The notes: a model not told the origin generated them from the sequence alone. A stretch of DNA of 64,000 bases from Paraburkholderia franconis (GCF_009362735.1 NZ_WHNP01000013.1:124001-188000); one strand, 5' to 3'. Shown: positions 1 through 9,142, counted from the stretch's first letter. Numbers and translations: made by a program.

Positions 1-42
1 AGCGGACACGAAAGCGGGCACCAAAGCGGGCCGCCACAAACA

Positions 43-73
43 AAAACGCCACGGTATCGAACCGTGGCGTTTT
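43..73. terminator. Bidirectional intrinsic terminator downstream of bamD
   Basis: Arms at 45-55 and 61-71 pair perfectly over 11 bp around a 5-nt loop. The stem is flanked by A residues on the left and T residues on the right, so it can end transcription in both directions. It sits just past the bamD stop and probably also serves an unseen plus-strand gene ending before the window. Bases 1-42 are too short to assign. Confidence 0.85.
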
Positions 74-97
74 TCATATCGGCTGACGATCAGCAGG

Positions 98-955
98 TCA
101 GAACTGCCACCACGCCTTTTCCTTGCCCGGACGCGCATGGCCCGTGATATACGGGCTGTCCGGGAACGTGCCTGCCAGCACGCGCTTCGTATCGTCGGCG
201 AGCTGCGGCTGGTCCAGCTTCTGATACGACAGCATCATGATGTGCAGCGCGTCTTCGATAGCGGGCGCGTTCTTGTATTCCCTGATCGCGAGCTGCGCGC
301 GGTTGATCGCGGCCACGTACGCGCCGCGGCGATAGTAGTAGTCGGCCGCGTGCACTTCGTGCGAGGCCAGCGCGTTCACGATGTAGCGCATGCGCTGAGC
401 CGCATCGGGCGCGTACTTGCTTTGCGGATACTTGTCGACGACGACCTTGAACGCGTCATACGACTCGCGCAGCGACTTCGGATCGCGCTCGCTCATGTCC
501 TGGCCCGAGAAGCGGCCGAACAGACCGAGGTCGTCGTTGAAGTGGATCATGCCCTTCAGGTAATACGCGTACGCGATGTCCGGATGGTCTGGGTGCAGCT
601 GGATGAAGCGGTTGACGGCCTGGTCGGCGGCATCCGTTTCGCTGTCCTTCCAGTTGCAGTACGCGACGTTGATCTGTGCCTGCTGCGCGAAGTGGCCGAA
701 CGGGTCGCGGCCTTCGAGCGCTTCGAAGTATTTCGCGCACTTGCCGAAGTCGCCGCCGTTCAGGGCGTCTTGCGCCTCCGTATATAATTTATTGTTGGTC
801 CACGTCGCCGTTTCGTCCGTCTTCTGAGGCAGGCCATGACAGGCCGCCACCAGCGTCACGGCTGCCGCGCAAGCGACATAGCTGGCCACCTTTCTGGCCA
901 TCTGTTGGGCCACTGTCTTTCGAACAGTTTGAGTAATGATGTTCAAGGCTCGCAT
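98..955 (-). CDS. bamD: BamD, outer membrane protein assembly lipoprotein
   Basis: BamD is the essential lipoprotein of the BAM complex that folds beta-barrel proteins into the outer membrane. It acts on the periplasmic face with BamA. The 285-residue product has an N-terminal lipoprotein signal with a lipobox ending VAAC at Cys39. It is followed by about five TPR-like helical repeats, including LHPDHPDIAYAYYLKG and YPQSKYAPDAAQRM, typical of the YfiO/ComL family. I started at the ATG at 955. An internal ATG at 901 would leave a 21-residue signal, more usual for a lipoprotein, so the true start is uncertain. It is divergent from the rluD-type gene, with only 38 bp between the starts, so the promoters must overlap. 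Confidence 0.93.
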   Translation of the reverse strand: MRALNIITQTVRKTVAQQMARKVASYVACAAAVTLVAACHGLPQKTDETATWTNNKLYTEAQDALNGGDFGKCAKYFEALEGRDPFGHFAQQAQINVAYCNWKDSETDAADQAVNRFIQLHPDHPDIAYAYYLKGMIHFNDDLGLFGRFSGQDMSERDPKSLRESYDAFKVVVDKYPQSKYAPDAAQRMRYIVNALASHEVHAADYYYRRGAYVAAINRAQLAIREYKNAPAIEDALHIMMLSYQKLDQPQLADDTKRVLAGTFPDSPYITGHARPGKEKAWWQF

Positions 956-993
956 TTTCCAGTCTAGCTTTACGTCCAGGTGACCCAGTCTCG

Positions 994-2283
994 ATGACCC
1001 GTTCCAATACTCCGCGCCCCGCAAAGGGCGCGCGGAAGAGCAACAAGGATTATAGCCCAAGCGCCAACCCCGCCGACGCATTGCCGGACGATAGCGCGAG
1101 CGATGCGCTCGACGACGATTTCGGCGGCGACGCACTCTCTTCCGAAGCCCCGAACACCGATGCCGAAAGCGCCGTGCCGCGCGCGGACGAAGCGCCGCGC
1201 GTCGTCACGGTACCGCCCGAGCTTGCGGGCGACCGGCTCGACAAGGTGCTCGCGAAGGTCTTTCCCGAGTTTTCACGCAGCCGCCTGCAAAGCTGGATCG
1301 AGGCGCAGCGCGTGCGTGTCGACGGACAGCCCGCGAAGATCCGCCAGCCGGTGCCGCTCGGCGCGATGATCGAGCTCGTGCCCGATCTGCTGCCCGAGCA
1401 GCTCGCATTCACGCCGGAACCTGTGCCGCTCGATATCGTCTATGAAGACGAGACGCTCGTCGTGATCAACAAGCCTGCCGGGCTCGTCGTGCATCCCGCC
1501 GCCGGCAACTGGAGCGGCACCGTGCTGAACGGCCTGTTGCACCGCTACGGCGACGCCGCCGCGGGCTTGCCGCGCGCGGGCATCGTGCATCGGCTGGACA
1601 AGGAAACGTCGGGGCTGATGGTGGTCGCGCGCACGCTCGAAGCGCAAACGGATCTCGTGCGCCAGTTGCAGGCGCGCACGGTGAAGCGCCGCTATCTCGC
1701 GCTCGTGTGGGGCAACATGCCGGAAGAAGGCACGATCGACGCGCCCATCGGCCGCGATCCGCGCGAGCGCACCCGTATGGCCGTCGTGACGGGCGCGGCG
1801 GGCAAACCCGCGCGCACGCACTTCAGGCGCATCGATTCGACGCTGTGGGAGCGTCAGCCCGTGTCGGCGATCCATTGCGATCTTGAGACGGGGCGCACGC
1901 ATCAGATCCGCGTGCATTGCGCGCATGTGGGCCATCCGCTGCTCGGCGACCCGGTGTACGGCCGCGCGCGCGGCAAGCGCTCGGTGACGCCGCTGCCGGG
2001 CGGCTTCGCGCGACAGGCGCTGCATGCGTGGCGGCTCGCGCTGGTTCATCCGCGGACGGGCCGCACGATGCAATGGCGCGCCGACGTGCCCGACGATATC
2101 GCTGCCTTGTCCGAAGCACTGGGGCTGGGCCGCGAGCACGAAGACGAATACGCTGGCGACTACGACGAATACGAAGCGTTCTACGACGACGAAACCGATG
2201 CATCGCCCGATGCGGAAGACTACGTCGACGAAGACGAAGCAGACGAAGCAGATGGATCACACGACAAGGACGATCGCGCATGA
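994..2283 (+). CDS. rluD: RluD-family 23S rRNA pseudouridine synthase
   Basis: This enzyme converts uridines to pseudouridine in helix 69 of 23S rRNA if it is a true RluD. The 429-residue protein has a disordered N-terminal stretch to about residue 70. An S4 RNA-binding domain follows (about 75-135), then the catalytic domain with motif HRLDKETSGL at 199-208, giving catalytic Asp202. A highly acidic Asp/Glu tail occupies roughly the last 55 residues. Both ends are longer than the E. coli enzyme (326 residues), which is common in Burkholderiaceae. Its TGA stop overlaps the pgeF start as ATGA, so the two are probably translationally coupled. RluC is the main alternative, but the S4 plus catalytic arrangement and neighbours fit RluD. 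Confidence 0.9.
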   Translation: MTRSNTPRPAKGARKSNKDYSPSANPADALPDDSASDALDDDFGGDALSSEAPNTDAESAVPRADEAPRVVTVPPELAGDRLDKVLAKVFPEFSRSRLQSWIEAQRVRVDGQPAKIRQPVPLGAMIELVPDLLPEQLAFTPEPVPLDIVYEDETLVVINKPAGLVVHPAAGNWSGTVLNGLLHRYGDAAAGLPRAGIVHRLDKETSGLMVVARTLEAQTDLVRQLQARTVKRRYLALVWGNMPEEGTIDAPIGRDPRERTRMAVVTGAAGKPARTHFRRIDSTLWERQPVSAIHCDLETGRTHQIRVHCAHVGHPLLGDPVYGRARGKRSVTPLPGGFARQALHAWRLALVHPRTGRTMQWRADVPDDIAALSEALGLGREHEDEYAGDYDEYEAFYDDETDASPDAEDYVDEDEADEADGSHDKDDRA

Positions 2284-3131
2284 CGCTGCCTGACCTGACG
2301 ATGAACGACGTGCTGCGGCCCGACTGGCGCGTGTCGCCGCGCGTGCATGCGTTCGTCACGACGCGCAACGGCGGTGTGAGCCTGCCGCCGTTCGGCACGT
2401 GGCGCGATGGCGCCGACGGGCCGGGCGGGCTGAATCTCGGCAAGAAGTCGGGCGACGATCTCGCGCATGTCGAACAGAACCGCGCGCGCGTGCTGCGGCT
2501 CACAGGGCTCGACGAAGCGGCGTGGCTGTCGCAGGTTCACGGCGCGACCGTCGTGAACGCCGACGACGCGCTCGCCGCCGCAAATCGCGGCGAGCCGCCC
2601 GTTCAGGCCGACGCGAGCGTGACCGACCGCACGGGCGCGCTGTGCGTCGTGATGATCGCGGACTGCATGCCCGTCCTGCTGTGCGATCCGCAAGGCCGCG
2701 CGGTCGGCGCAGCACATGCGGGCTGGCGCGGTCTCGCGGCAGGTGTCGTCGAAAATACGGCGCAGCGTGTCGCGTCGCTCGCGGGCACTGACATGTCAGC
2801 GCTGCACGCTTACCTGGGTCCGTGCATCGGTCCGGAGGCTTTCGAGGTCGGACCAGACGTGCGTGACGCCTTCATGAAAGGTGTCGGTGGCGCACAACGC
2901 GATGAGGTCGCAAGCGCCTTCGTCGATCACCCCGCGAACGCGGGCAAATACCTTGCGGATCTGCACAGGCTTGCACGTCTGCGGCTCGCGCAACTCGGCG
3001 TGACGCATGTGACGGGCGGCGACCATTGCACGTTCACTCAACGCGAGCGCTTTTACTCATATCGACGCGATCATGAGACGGGCCGAATGGCCGCGATGAT
3101 CTGGCTCGCGGACGATAATGGGGCGCTCTAA
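2280..3131 (+). CDS. pgeF: PgeF/YfiH purine nucleoside phosphorylase-type enzyme (laccase-domain family)
   Basis: This is a member of the YfiH/DUF152 family. Members act as multi-substrate purine nucleoside phosphorylases or as editing enzymes that remove L-Ser wrongly incorporated during peptidoglycan synthesis. The 283-residue product keeps the three metal ligands: His87 in QVHG, Cys129 in ADCMP and His146 in HAGWRG. The C-terminal GGDHCTF and RFYSYRRD motifs are also present. The start is the ATG that overlaps the upstream stop. A longer in-frame extension to 1917 lies inside the rluD-type gene and is rejected. The family assignment is firm, the in vivo substrate is not. Confidence 0.9.
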   Translation: MTLPDLTMNDVLRPDWRVSPRVHAFVTTRNGGVSLPPFGTWRDGADGPGGLNLGKKSGDDLAHVEQNRARVLRLTGLDEAAWLSQVHGATVVNADDALAAANRGEPPVQADASVTDRTGALCVVMIADCMPVLLCDPQGRAVGAAHAGWRGLAAGVVENTAQRVASLAGTDMSALHAYLGPCIGPEAFEVGPDVRDAFMKGVGGAQRDEVASAFVDHPANAGKYLADLHRLARLRLAQLGVTHVTGGDHCTFTQRERFYSYRRDHETGRMAAMIWLADDNGAL

Positions 3132-3274
3132 GTCCCGCTGCGCAAAGGCCTTTTTGCTGCATCCGACACATCGCGAAGGCGCTTCGCGAGCTTCTTATGC
3201 TGCGGTGCGCGAACGTGAGAAGACCTATGCGGTTGCGCAGCGCATAAGCGTTCCGTGCCTGTGTGGATCAGGAC

Positions 3275-3302
3275 AAGAGCCCGTCATGGCAGGCTCTTTT
3301 TG
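3275..3302 (+). terminator. Intrinsic terminator after pgeF
   Basis: Arms AAGAGCC (3275-3281) and GGCTCTT (3292-3298) are separated by a 10-nt loop and followed by further T residues. The position suits the end of the rluD-pgeF transcript. Confidence 0.65.
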
Positions 3303-3406
3303 CATTGCACAGCACGACCGTGCACCCGAGCGCGAAACGCCTTGCTGCACATCGGGAAAACGATAATGAAAAAAATCCCGCACTGCGGCAAAATCGGGAG
3401 CAAGCA

Positions 3407-3436
3407 TTGACATGCCTTGCGATGGGGCGCAAGAAT
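3407..3436 (+). promoter_or_regulatory. Candidate phaC promoter
   Basis: A perfect TTGACA -35 (3407-3412) is followed after 18 bp by AAGAAT (3431-3436). This closely resembles the promoter reported for Cupriavidus necator phaCAB, which I recall as TTGACA, 18 bp, AACAAT. The assignment rests on sequence likeness only. Confidence 0.6.
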
Positions 3437-3542
3437 GTTCTTCACAGGGCAAGGGCGCCACGTGGTCGTGATCCGATCGCGATCTCCGCGCCTGTACCTG
3501 CCTCTCAACCCGTCCGCGAGGACTCTTCGGTCAAAAGCAGGC

Positions 3543-5555
3543 ATGGTTGCATCTCAAACTTCCTCGAATTCTTCTCGCAAGGACACCTCGTCAGACCGCG
3601 CTCAGCAAGAAGCGAATGCGGCAGGGGTTCAGCAATGGTTCGACGCATGGATGAACGCATGGCGTTCGCTAGGTGCGCCGGCCGCAGCAAATGGCAATCC
3701 GTTCAGCGTTCCTCCCATGCCGGACTTCGCGAAAGCGGCGACGGCCCAGGCGGGTTCTCTGCCATTTTTCAATCCCTTCGTCGAGCAGATCGCCCGGCAG
3801 TTTGCCCAGACGCCGGGCCAATCGGACGGTCAGGCTTCGGGCCAGCCGTTCAACGCATTCTTCGGACAGGCGTTCAATCCGCAGCTGGCTCAACAGTTCG
3901 CGCCGCAGTTTGCGCAACAGTTCACGCAGCAGCTCACGGGGCTGATGGTGCCGAGCGCGTCGATTCCGCCCGCGCGGCTTCAGCAGTTGCAGTCCGACTA
4001 TTCGCGTGACGCGATGCAGTTGCTGCAGCAGGCGACCCAGGCAGCGTCGACGGGCATCGAGCTCAAGGACCGGCGTTTCAGTTCGGACGCCTGGAAGACG
4101 ACCCCCGTCTACACGTACACGGCCGCGTGGTATCTGCTGAACGCGCGCTATCTGCAGGAACTCGTCGACGCGATCGAAACCGACCAGAAGACGCGCGAGC
4201 GCATCCGCTTCGCCGTGCAGCAATGGACGGCCGCCGCATCGCCGAGCAATTTCTTCGCGCTGAATCCCGAAGCGCAGAAGACGCTGCTCGAAAGCAACGG
4301 CGAGAGCCTGCGCCAGGGCGTGATGAACCTGCTCGGCGACATGCAGCGCGGCAAGATCTCGCAGACGGACGAATCCCGTTTCGGCGTCGGCAAGAACCTC
4401 GCGATGACGGAAGGCTCCGTCGTGTTCGAGAACGATCTGATGCAGCTGATCCAGTACAAGCCACGCACGGCGACGGTCCACGAGCGGCCGCTGCTCATCG
4501 TGCCGCCGTGCATCAACAAGTACTACATTCTCGATCTGCAGCCCGACAACTCGCTTGTTGCGCATGCGCTCGAGTCGGGTCATCAGGTCTTTCTGATTTC
4601 GTGGCGCAACGCGGACCAGTCGATCGCGCAAAAGACGTGGGACGACTACGTCTCCGATGGCGTGCTGAAGGCCCTCGATACCGCGCGCCAGATCAGCGGC
4701 CGCGAGCAGATCAATACACTCGGCTTCTGCATCGGCGGCACGCTGCTGGCAGCGGCGCTGGCGGTCGCGGCAGCGCGCGGCGAGCATCCCGCCGCGTCGA
4801 TGACGCTGCTCACGTCGTTGCTCGACTTCAGCGATACGGGTGTGCTCGACATCTTCGTCGACGAAGCGCATGTGCAGATGCGCGAGCAGACGATCGGCGG
4901 CAAGAGTGGTATGCCCCCGGGCCTGATGCGCGGCATCGAGCTCGCGAATACGTTCTCGTTCCTGCGTCCGAACGACCTCGTGTGGAACTACGTCGTCGAC
5001 AATTACCTGAAGGGCCGCACGCCGATGCCGTTCGACCTGCTGTACTGGAACAGCGATTCGACGAGCCTGCCAGGTCCGATGTATGTCTGGTATCTGCGCA
5101 ACACGTATCTCGAGAACCGGCTGCGCGAGCCCGGCGCGTTGACGACGTGCGGCGAAAAGGTGGACCTGTCGCGCATCGACGTGCCGACGTTCATCTACGG
5201 CTCGCGCGAAGACCACATCGTGCCGTGGCAATCGGCGTATGCGTCGGTGCCGCTGCTGACGGGGCCGCGCAAGTTCGTGCTCGGCGCGTCGGGCCACATC
5301 GCCGGCGTGATCAATCCGCCGTCGAAGAAGAAGCGCAGCTACTGGTCGGTGGCCGGCGACGAGAAGGCGCTGCCCACGAACCCGGACGACTGGTTCGAAG
5401 GCGCGACGGAAACGCCGGGCAGCTGGTGGCCCGAATGGACGAACTGGCTCGACCAGTACGGCGGCAAGAAGGTGAAGGCGCCCACGGAACCGGGCTCGGC
5501 CGAATTCCCCGTGATAGAACCCGCGCCCGGACGGTACGTGCAGGTGCGCGAGTAA
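3543..5555 (+). CDS. phaC: Class I poly(3-hydroxyalkanoate) synthase PhaC
   Basis: PhaC polymerises (R)-3-hydroxyacyl-CoA into polyester at the granule surface. The alpha/beta-hydrolase core carries the lipase-like box GFCIGG with nucleophile Cys396. Asp557 in SREDHIVPW and His585 in ASGHIAG complete the triad. At 670 residues it is about 80 longer than the C. necator enzyme (589). The excess lies in the N-terminal region, where residues 70-140 are rich in Gln, Phe, Ala and Pro with repeated FAQQF-like units. I chose the ATG at 3543 (MVASQTSS). An in-frame extension to 3417 begins inside the putative promoter. It leads the phaC-phaA-phaB-phaR cluster, each gene separated by roughly 150-180 bp. 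Confidence 0.95.
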   Translation: MVASQTSSNSSRKDTSSDRAQQEANAAGVQQWFDAWMNAWRSLGAPAAANGNPFSVPPMPDFAKAATAQAGSLPFFNPFVEQIARQFAQTPGQSDGQASGQPFNAFFGQAFNPQLAQQFAPQFAQQFTQQLTGLMVPSASIPPARLQQLQSDYSRDAMQLLQQATQAASTGIELKDRRFSSDAWKTTPVYTYTAAWYLLNARYLQELVDAIETDQKTRERIRFAVQQWTAAASPSNFFALNPEAQKTLLESNGESLRQGVMNLLGDMQRGKISQTDESRFGVGKNLAMTEGSVVFENDLMQLIQYKPRTATVHERPLLIVPPCINKYYILDLQPDNSLVAHALESGHQVFLISWRNADQSIAQKTWDDYVSDGVLKALDTARQISGREQINTLGFCIGGTLLAAALAVAAARGEHPAASMTLLTSLLDFSDTGVLDIFVDEAHVQMREQTIGGKSGMPPGLMRGIELANTFSFLRPNDLVWNYVVDNYLKGRTPMPFDLLYWNSDSTSLPGPMYVWYLRNTYLENRLREPGALTTCGEKVDLSRIDVPTFIYGSREDHIVPWQSAYASVPLLTGPRKFVLGASGHIAGVINPPSKKKRSYWSVAGDEKALPTNPDDWFEGATETPGSWWPEWTNWLDQYGGKKVKAPTEPGSAEFPVIEPAPGRYVQVRE

Positions 5556-5737
5556 TCGTTCGGGCGTCGAAGCAATTCACAAGCGATCGCCGTCGAAGTC
5601 AATGAGCGATCGCCGCAACGAATAACGAGTGACGACGGAGTGAGACAGACGCTGTATCGCAGTAACGCTGACTGACCGGATTAACAACTTGACGGGCTAC
5701 TGTGGAGTGACACGCCGCAGCCCCAAAGGAAATCGAA

Positions 5738-6919
5738 ATGACTGACGTAGTGATCGTATCGGCGGCCCGCACGGCTGTCGGCAAATTCGGTGGGTCGCTG
5801 GCGAAGATCGCGGCGCCGGAACTGGGCGCCACGGTGATTCGCGCCGTGCTGGAGCGCGCGGGCGTGAAGCCCGAGCAGGTGAGCGAAGTCATCATGGGTC
5901 AGGTTTTGGCGGCGGGTTCGGGTCAGAACCCGGCGCGCCAGTCGCTGATCAAGGCCGGCCTGCCGATGGCCGTGCCCGGCATGACCATCAACAAGGTGTG
6001 CGGCTCGGGCCTGAAGGCCGTAATGCTCGCAGCCAACGCGATCATCGCGGGCGACGCGGACATCGTCGTCGCGGGCGGCCAGGAAAACATGAGCGCCGCG
6101 CCGCACGTGCTGCCGGGCTCGCGCGATGGCTTCCGCATGGGCGACGCGAAGCTGATCGACAGCATGATCGTCGACGGCCTGTGGGACGTGTACAACCAGT
6201 ACCACATGGGTGTGACGGCCGAAAACGTCGCGAAGGAATACGGGATCACGCGCGAAGACCAGGACAAGTTCGCGGCACTTTCGCAAAATAAGGCGGAAGC
6301 CGCACAGAAGTCCGGCCGCTTCGATGATGAAATCGTGCCGATCCAGATTCCGCAGAGGAAGGGCGATCCGCTGTCGTTCACGACCGACGAGTTCGTGCGC
6401 CACGGCGTCACGGCCGAATCGCTTGCGGGCCTGAAGCCGGCGTTCTCGAAGGAAGGCACGGTGACGGCCGCGAACGCGTCGGGCCTCAACGACGGCGCAG
6501 CCGCTGTCGTCGTGATGTCGGCGAAGAAGGCCGAGGCGCTGGGTCTCACGCCGATCGCGCGCATCAAGGCATACGCGAACGCGGCTGTCGATCCGAAGGT
6601 GATGGGCATGGGCCCCGTGCCGGCGTCGCGCCGCTGTCTGGAGCGCGCGGGCTGGAGCGTGAATGATCTCGACCTGATGGAGATCAACGAGGCGTTCGCC
6701 GCGCAGGCGCTGGCCGTGCACAAGCAGATGGGCTGGGACACGTCGAAGATCAACGTGAACGGCGGGGCGATCGCGATCGGCCATCCGATCGGCGCGTCGG
6801 GCTGCCGCATTCTCGTCACGCTGCTGCATGAAATGCAGAAGCGCGATGCGAAGAGGGGTCTGGCCTCGCTGTGTATCGGCGGCGGCATGGGCGTGGCGCT
6901 GGCTGTCGAGCGTCCGTAA
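5738..6919 (+). CDS. phaA: Acetyl-CoA acetyltransferase (beta-ketothiolase) PhaA
   Basis: PhaA condenses two acetyl-CoA to acetoacetyl-CoA, the first step of polyhydroxybutyrate synthesis. The 393-residue thiolase has the nucleophile Cys88 (NKVCGSG), His349 (IGHPIGASG) and the acid/base Cys379 (CIGGGMG). These are exactly the residue numbers of the C. necator enzyme. An AAAGGA ribosome binding site lies about 8 bp before the ATG. It lies between the polymerase and reductase genes, which fixes its role more firmly than sequence alone. A second thiolase (BktB-like) is encoded about 6 kb downstream. Confidence 0.96.
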   Translation: MTDVVIVSAARTAVGKFGGSLAKIAAPELGATVIRAVLERAGVKPEQVSEVIMGQVLAAGSGQNPARQSLIKAGLPMAVPGMTINKVCGSGLKAVMLAANAIIAGDADIVVAGGQENMSAAPHVLPGSRDGFRMGDAKLIDSMIVDGLWDVYNQYHMGVTAENVAKEYGITREDQDKFAALSQNKAEAAQKSGRFDDEIVPIQIPQRKGDPLSFTTDEFVRHGVTAESLAGLKPAFSKEGTVTAANASGLNDGAAAVVVMSAKKAEALGLTPIARIKAYANAAVDPKVMGMGPVPASRRCLERAGWSVNDLDLMEINEAFAAQALAVHKQMGWDTSKINVNGGAIAIGHPIGASGCRILVTLLHEMQKRDAKRGLASLCIGGGMGVALAVERP

Positions 6920-7096
6920 GCAGGACCGTTTCACAAGGAGGCCGCCACGCAGGCCGGCGTTCGCCAGAGGGCGGTCGGTGCGTGGCGCGGTCCAATGGCC
7001 TTGCGGGCGGCGCAATCCGCCCCATGGCCGTGGATATCGCGAAGGGCGAAGCACGAGGCGGCTGGCGTCTCGTAAAACGATAATGGAGTGTGTTTT

Positions 7097-7837
7097 ATGT
7101 CACAACGAATTGCGTACGTAACGGGCGGCATGGGTGGCATTGGCACGAGCATTTGCCAGCGTCTGCACAAGGATGGCTTCAAGGTGGTCGCGGGCTGCGG
7201 CCCGAACTCGCCGCGCCGCGTGAAGTGGCTCGAAGATCAGAAGGCTCTGGGTTTCGACTTCGTTGCTTCGGAAGGCAACGTGGGTGACTGGGAATCCACC
7301 AAGGCCGCGTTCGACAAGGTGAAAGCTGAAATCGGTGAAGTCGACGTGCTGGTCAACAATGCGGGCATCACGCGCGACGTCGTGTTCCGCAAGATGACGC
7401 ACGAAGACTGGACGGCCGTGATCGACACCAACCTGACCAGCCTCTTCAACGTGACGAAGCAGGTGATCGACGGCATGGTCGAGCGCGGCTGGGGCCGTGT
7501 CATCAATATCTCGTCGGTGAACGGGCAGAAGGGTCAGTTCGGGCAGACGAACTACTCGACCGCGAAGGCCGGCATTCACGGTTTCACGATGGCCCTCGCG
7601 CAAGAAGTGGCCACCAAGGGCGTGACGGTCAACACCGTTTCGCCGGGTTACATCGGCACGGACATGGTGAAATCGATCCGCCCCGATGTGCTGGAAAAGA
7701 TCGTCGCGACGATTCCGGTGCGCCGTCTCGGCACGCCGGATGAAATCGGGTCGATCGTTGCATGGCTGGCGTCGGACGAGTCGGGCTTCTCGACGGGGGC
7801 CGACTTCTCGCTGAACGGCGGCCTGCATATGGGCTGA
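7097..7837 (+). CDS. phaB: NADPH-dependent acetoacetyl-CoA reductase PhaB
   Basis: PhaB reduces acetoacetyl-CoA to (R)-3-hydroxybutyryl-CoA for the polymerase. The 246-residue short-chain dehydrogenase has the nucleotide-binding TGGMGGIG motif near residue 10 and NNAG near 88. The catalytic Ser140, Tyr153 and Lys157 lie in the segment NISSVNG...YSTAK. Length and residue numbers match C. necator PhaB. The ATG at 7097 is chosen because GGAG sits 8 bp upstream. A GTG three codons earlier overlaps that site. The 177-bp gap from phaA shows no recognisable element. Confidence 0.96.
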   Translation: MSQRIAYVTGGMGGIGTSICQRLHKDGFKVVAGCGPNSPRRVKWLEDQKALGFDFVASEGNVGDWESTKAAFDKVKAEIGEVDVLVNNAGITRDVVFRKMTHEDWTAVIDTNLTSLFNVTKQVIDGMVERGWGRVINISSVNGQKGQFGQTNYSTAKAGIHGFTMALAQEVATKGVTVNTVSPGYIGTDMVKSIRPDVLEKIVATIPVRRLGTPDEIGSIVAWLASDESGFSTGADFSLNGGLHMG

Positions 7838-7985
7838 TCCGTGGGCGTTCCGCTTTGTCGTAGCAAGGACGAAGCAGGACGTTGCATGGTTCAGATGTTT
7901 CTGGCGGCGTCTTGTACGCGCAGTGTCATGCTGCGCGTGCGACAGGACGCCGTTTCTGCGCTTCATTCGCGCTCAAAGGCTTTAC

Positions 7986-8564
7986 ATGACCACTACTACA
8001 AAGAAAACAGCCGAACGACTCATTAAGAAATATCCGAACCGTCGACTGTACGATACAGAGACCAGCACTTACATCACGTTGACTGATGTGAAGCAGCTCG
8101 TGCTGGATCAGGAGGATTTCAAGGTCATCGATGCCAAGAGCAACGAAGACCTGACGCGCAGCATCCTGCTGCAGATCATTCTCGAAGAGGAGAGCGGCGG
8201 TCTGCCGATGTTCTCTTCGCTGATGCTGTCGCAGATCATCCGTTTTTACGGGCATGCGATGCAGGGCATGATGGGAACGTACCTGGAAAAGAACATCCAG
8301 GCGTTCATCGATATTCAGAACAAGCTCGCGGATCAGTCGAAGGGCCTGTACGAAGGCAAGACGATGAATCCGGAGGTCTGGTCGCAGTTCATGAACATGC
8401 AGGCCCCGATGATGCAGGGGATGATGACGAGCTATATCGAGCAGTCGAAGAACATGTTCGTGCAGATGCAGGAGCAGATGCAGAACCAGGCGAAGACGAT
8501 GTTCAGCTCGTTCCCGTTCACGCAGCCTGCGCCGCAAGGGAACCCGGAGCCGGAGAAGAAGTAA
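7986..8564 (+). CDS. phaR: Polyhydroxyalkanoate synthesis repressor PhaR
   Basis: PhaR is a DNA- and polymer-binding regulator that represses the phasin gene phaP and itself until granules form. The 192-residue protein begins with the conserved PhaR DNA-binding segment (KKYPNRRLYDTETSTYITL, about residues 15-33). It continues with the PHB-binding accumulation-regulatory domain, then a Met/Gln-rich helical C-terminus with many QMQ and MMQGMM clusters. The start at 7986 (MTTTTKK) is preferred over an in-frame extension to 7923 because the family begins there. No phaP gene is in the window, so its main target lies elsewhere. Confidence 0.95.
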   Translation: MTTTTKKTAERLIKKYPNRRLYDTETSTYITLTDVKQLVLDQEDFKVIDAKSNEDLTRSILLQIILEEESGGLPMFSSLMLSQIIRFYGHAMQGMMGTYLEKNIQAFIDIQNKLADQSKGLYEGKTMNPEVWSQFMNMQAPMMQGMMTSYIEQSKNMFVQMQEQMQNQAKTMFSSFPFTQPAPQGNPEPEKK

Positions 8565-8633
8565 CCGGCGCGAGCGGTTCTTCAGGCGGGAAAGTTTCTT
8601 CTCGAGTTTTCCGGCCAGGACGCCTCGATGAGT

Positions 8634-8656
8634 CCGCCCGGCGGCGCGCCGGGCGG
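8634..8656. terminator. GC-rich hairpin after phaR
   Basis: Nine-bp perfect arms (8634-8642 and 8648-8656) enclose a 5-nt loop. There is no T tract, so it may be a weak terminator or a transcript-stabilising hairpin between convergent phaR and the minus-strand gene ending at 8676. Confidence 0.45.
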
Positions 8657-8675
8657 TGCGGCGTTGGGTGTGCGT

Positions 8676-9137
8676 CTATTCTTCGACCGCTTTGAAAAGG
8701 TGGAAGGCCTTGCCATCGAAGTGGTAGTAGTACGTGCCGCGGCCGTTTTCATTTCGGCTGCCGTGGACGACTAGCAGGCAACTGTCCCTCCGGTATGAAA
8801 GCGGCTCGGTCACGTCGAGTGGCCAATCCGAAACCGTGAACGGGACCATCGTGACGGCGCCCGTCCTCGCGTCGATCGCCGCGGCCATGACGCACCCCGC
8901 GCCGCATCCCCAACTGGCCATGATGAAATGACCGGCGAAATCGACGGGACGTTTCTGTGCTTTCCTCAACTTTGTCGCATAGCGACGGGTCTCTGCTGTC
9001 GTAAGTCTCAGGCGCGCTTGCTTTTGCACCGTTTCAGGTTTGGCTGTGCAATTTTCGAATTTTGGCAAATCGTCGGACGCGATACACCGAATCGACACGG
9101 CACATAAGATCGAAAGAAAACACAATGAGAGGCGCAT
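8676..9137 (-). CDS. Exported protein of unknown function, possible immunity protein
   Basis: I do not recognise a named family. From the ATG at 9137 the product is 153 residues, with a clear Sec signal peptide (MRLSLCFLSILCAVSIRC, likely cleaved near Ala-Ser). The mature part is about 130 residues with the striking segment FAGHFIMASWGCGAGC, whose paired cysteines could form a disulfide. A TTG codon at 9146-9144 is in frame and overlaps the upstream stop as TTGA, so translation may begin there by coupling, giving 156 residues. Gene order (cytosolic muramidase-like gene, then overlapping periplasmic protein) resembles peptidoglycan effector/immunity pairs. That role is inference. DNA here is visibly more AT-rich than the flanks. 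Confidence 0.7.
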   Translation of the reverse strand: MRLSLCFLSILCAVSIRCIASDDLPKFENCTAKPETVQKQARLRLTTAETRRYATKLRKAQKRPVDFAGHFIMASWGCGAGCVMAAAIDARTGAVTMVPFTVSDWPLDVTEPLSYRRDSCLLVVHGSRNENGRGTYYYHFDGKAFHLFKAVEE

Positions 9138-9142
9138 AACGT

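Larger units (their letters stand above)
3132..3542 (+). other. Intergenic region with pgeF terminator and phaC promoter
   Basis: No credible gene in this 411-bp stretch. It contains a hairpin terminator near 3275-3300 and a good sigma-70-type promoter at 3407-3436, leaving a leader of about 100 nt before the chosen phaC start. A GATAAT hexamer at 3362-3367 has a poor -35 partner and is less likely to be used. Confidence 0.7.

Noticed and set aside
3669..5297. Long minus-strand frame (542 codons) opposite phaC
   Set aside because: Shadow of the phaC codon pattern: Arg/His/Leu rich, no domain, no ribosome binding site, and phaC has clear catalytic motifs.
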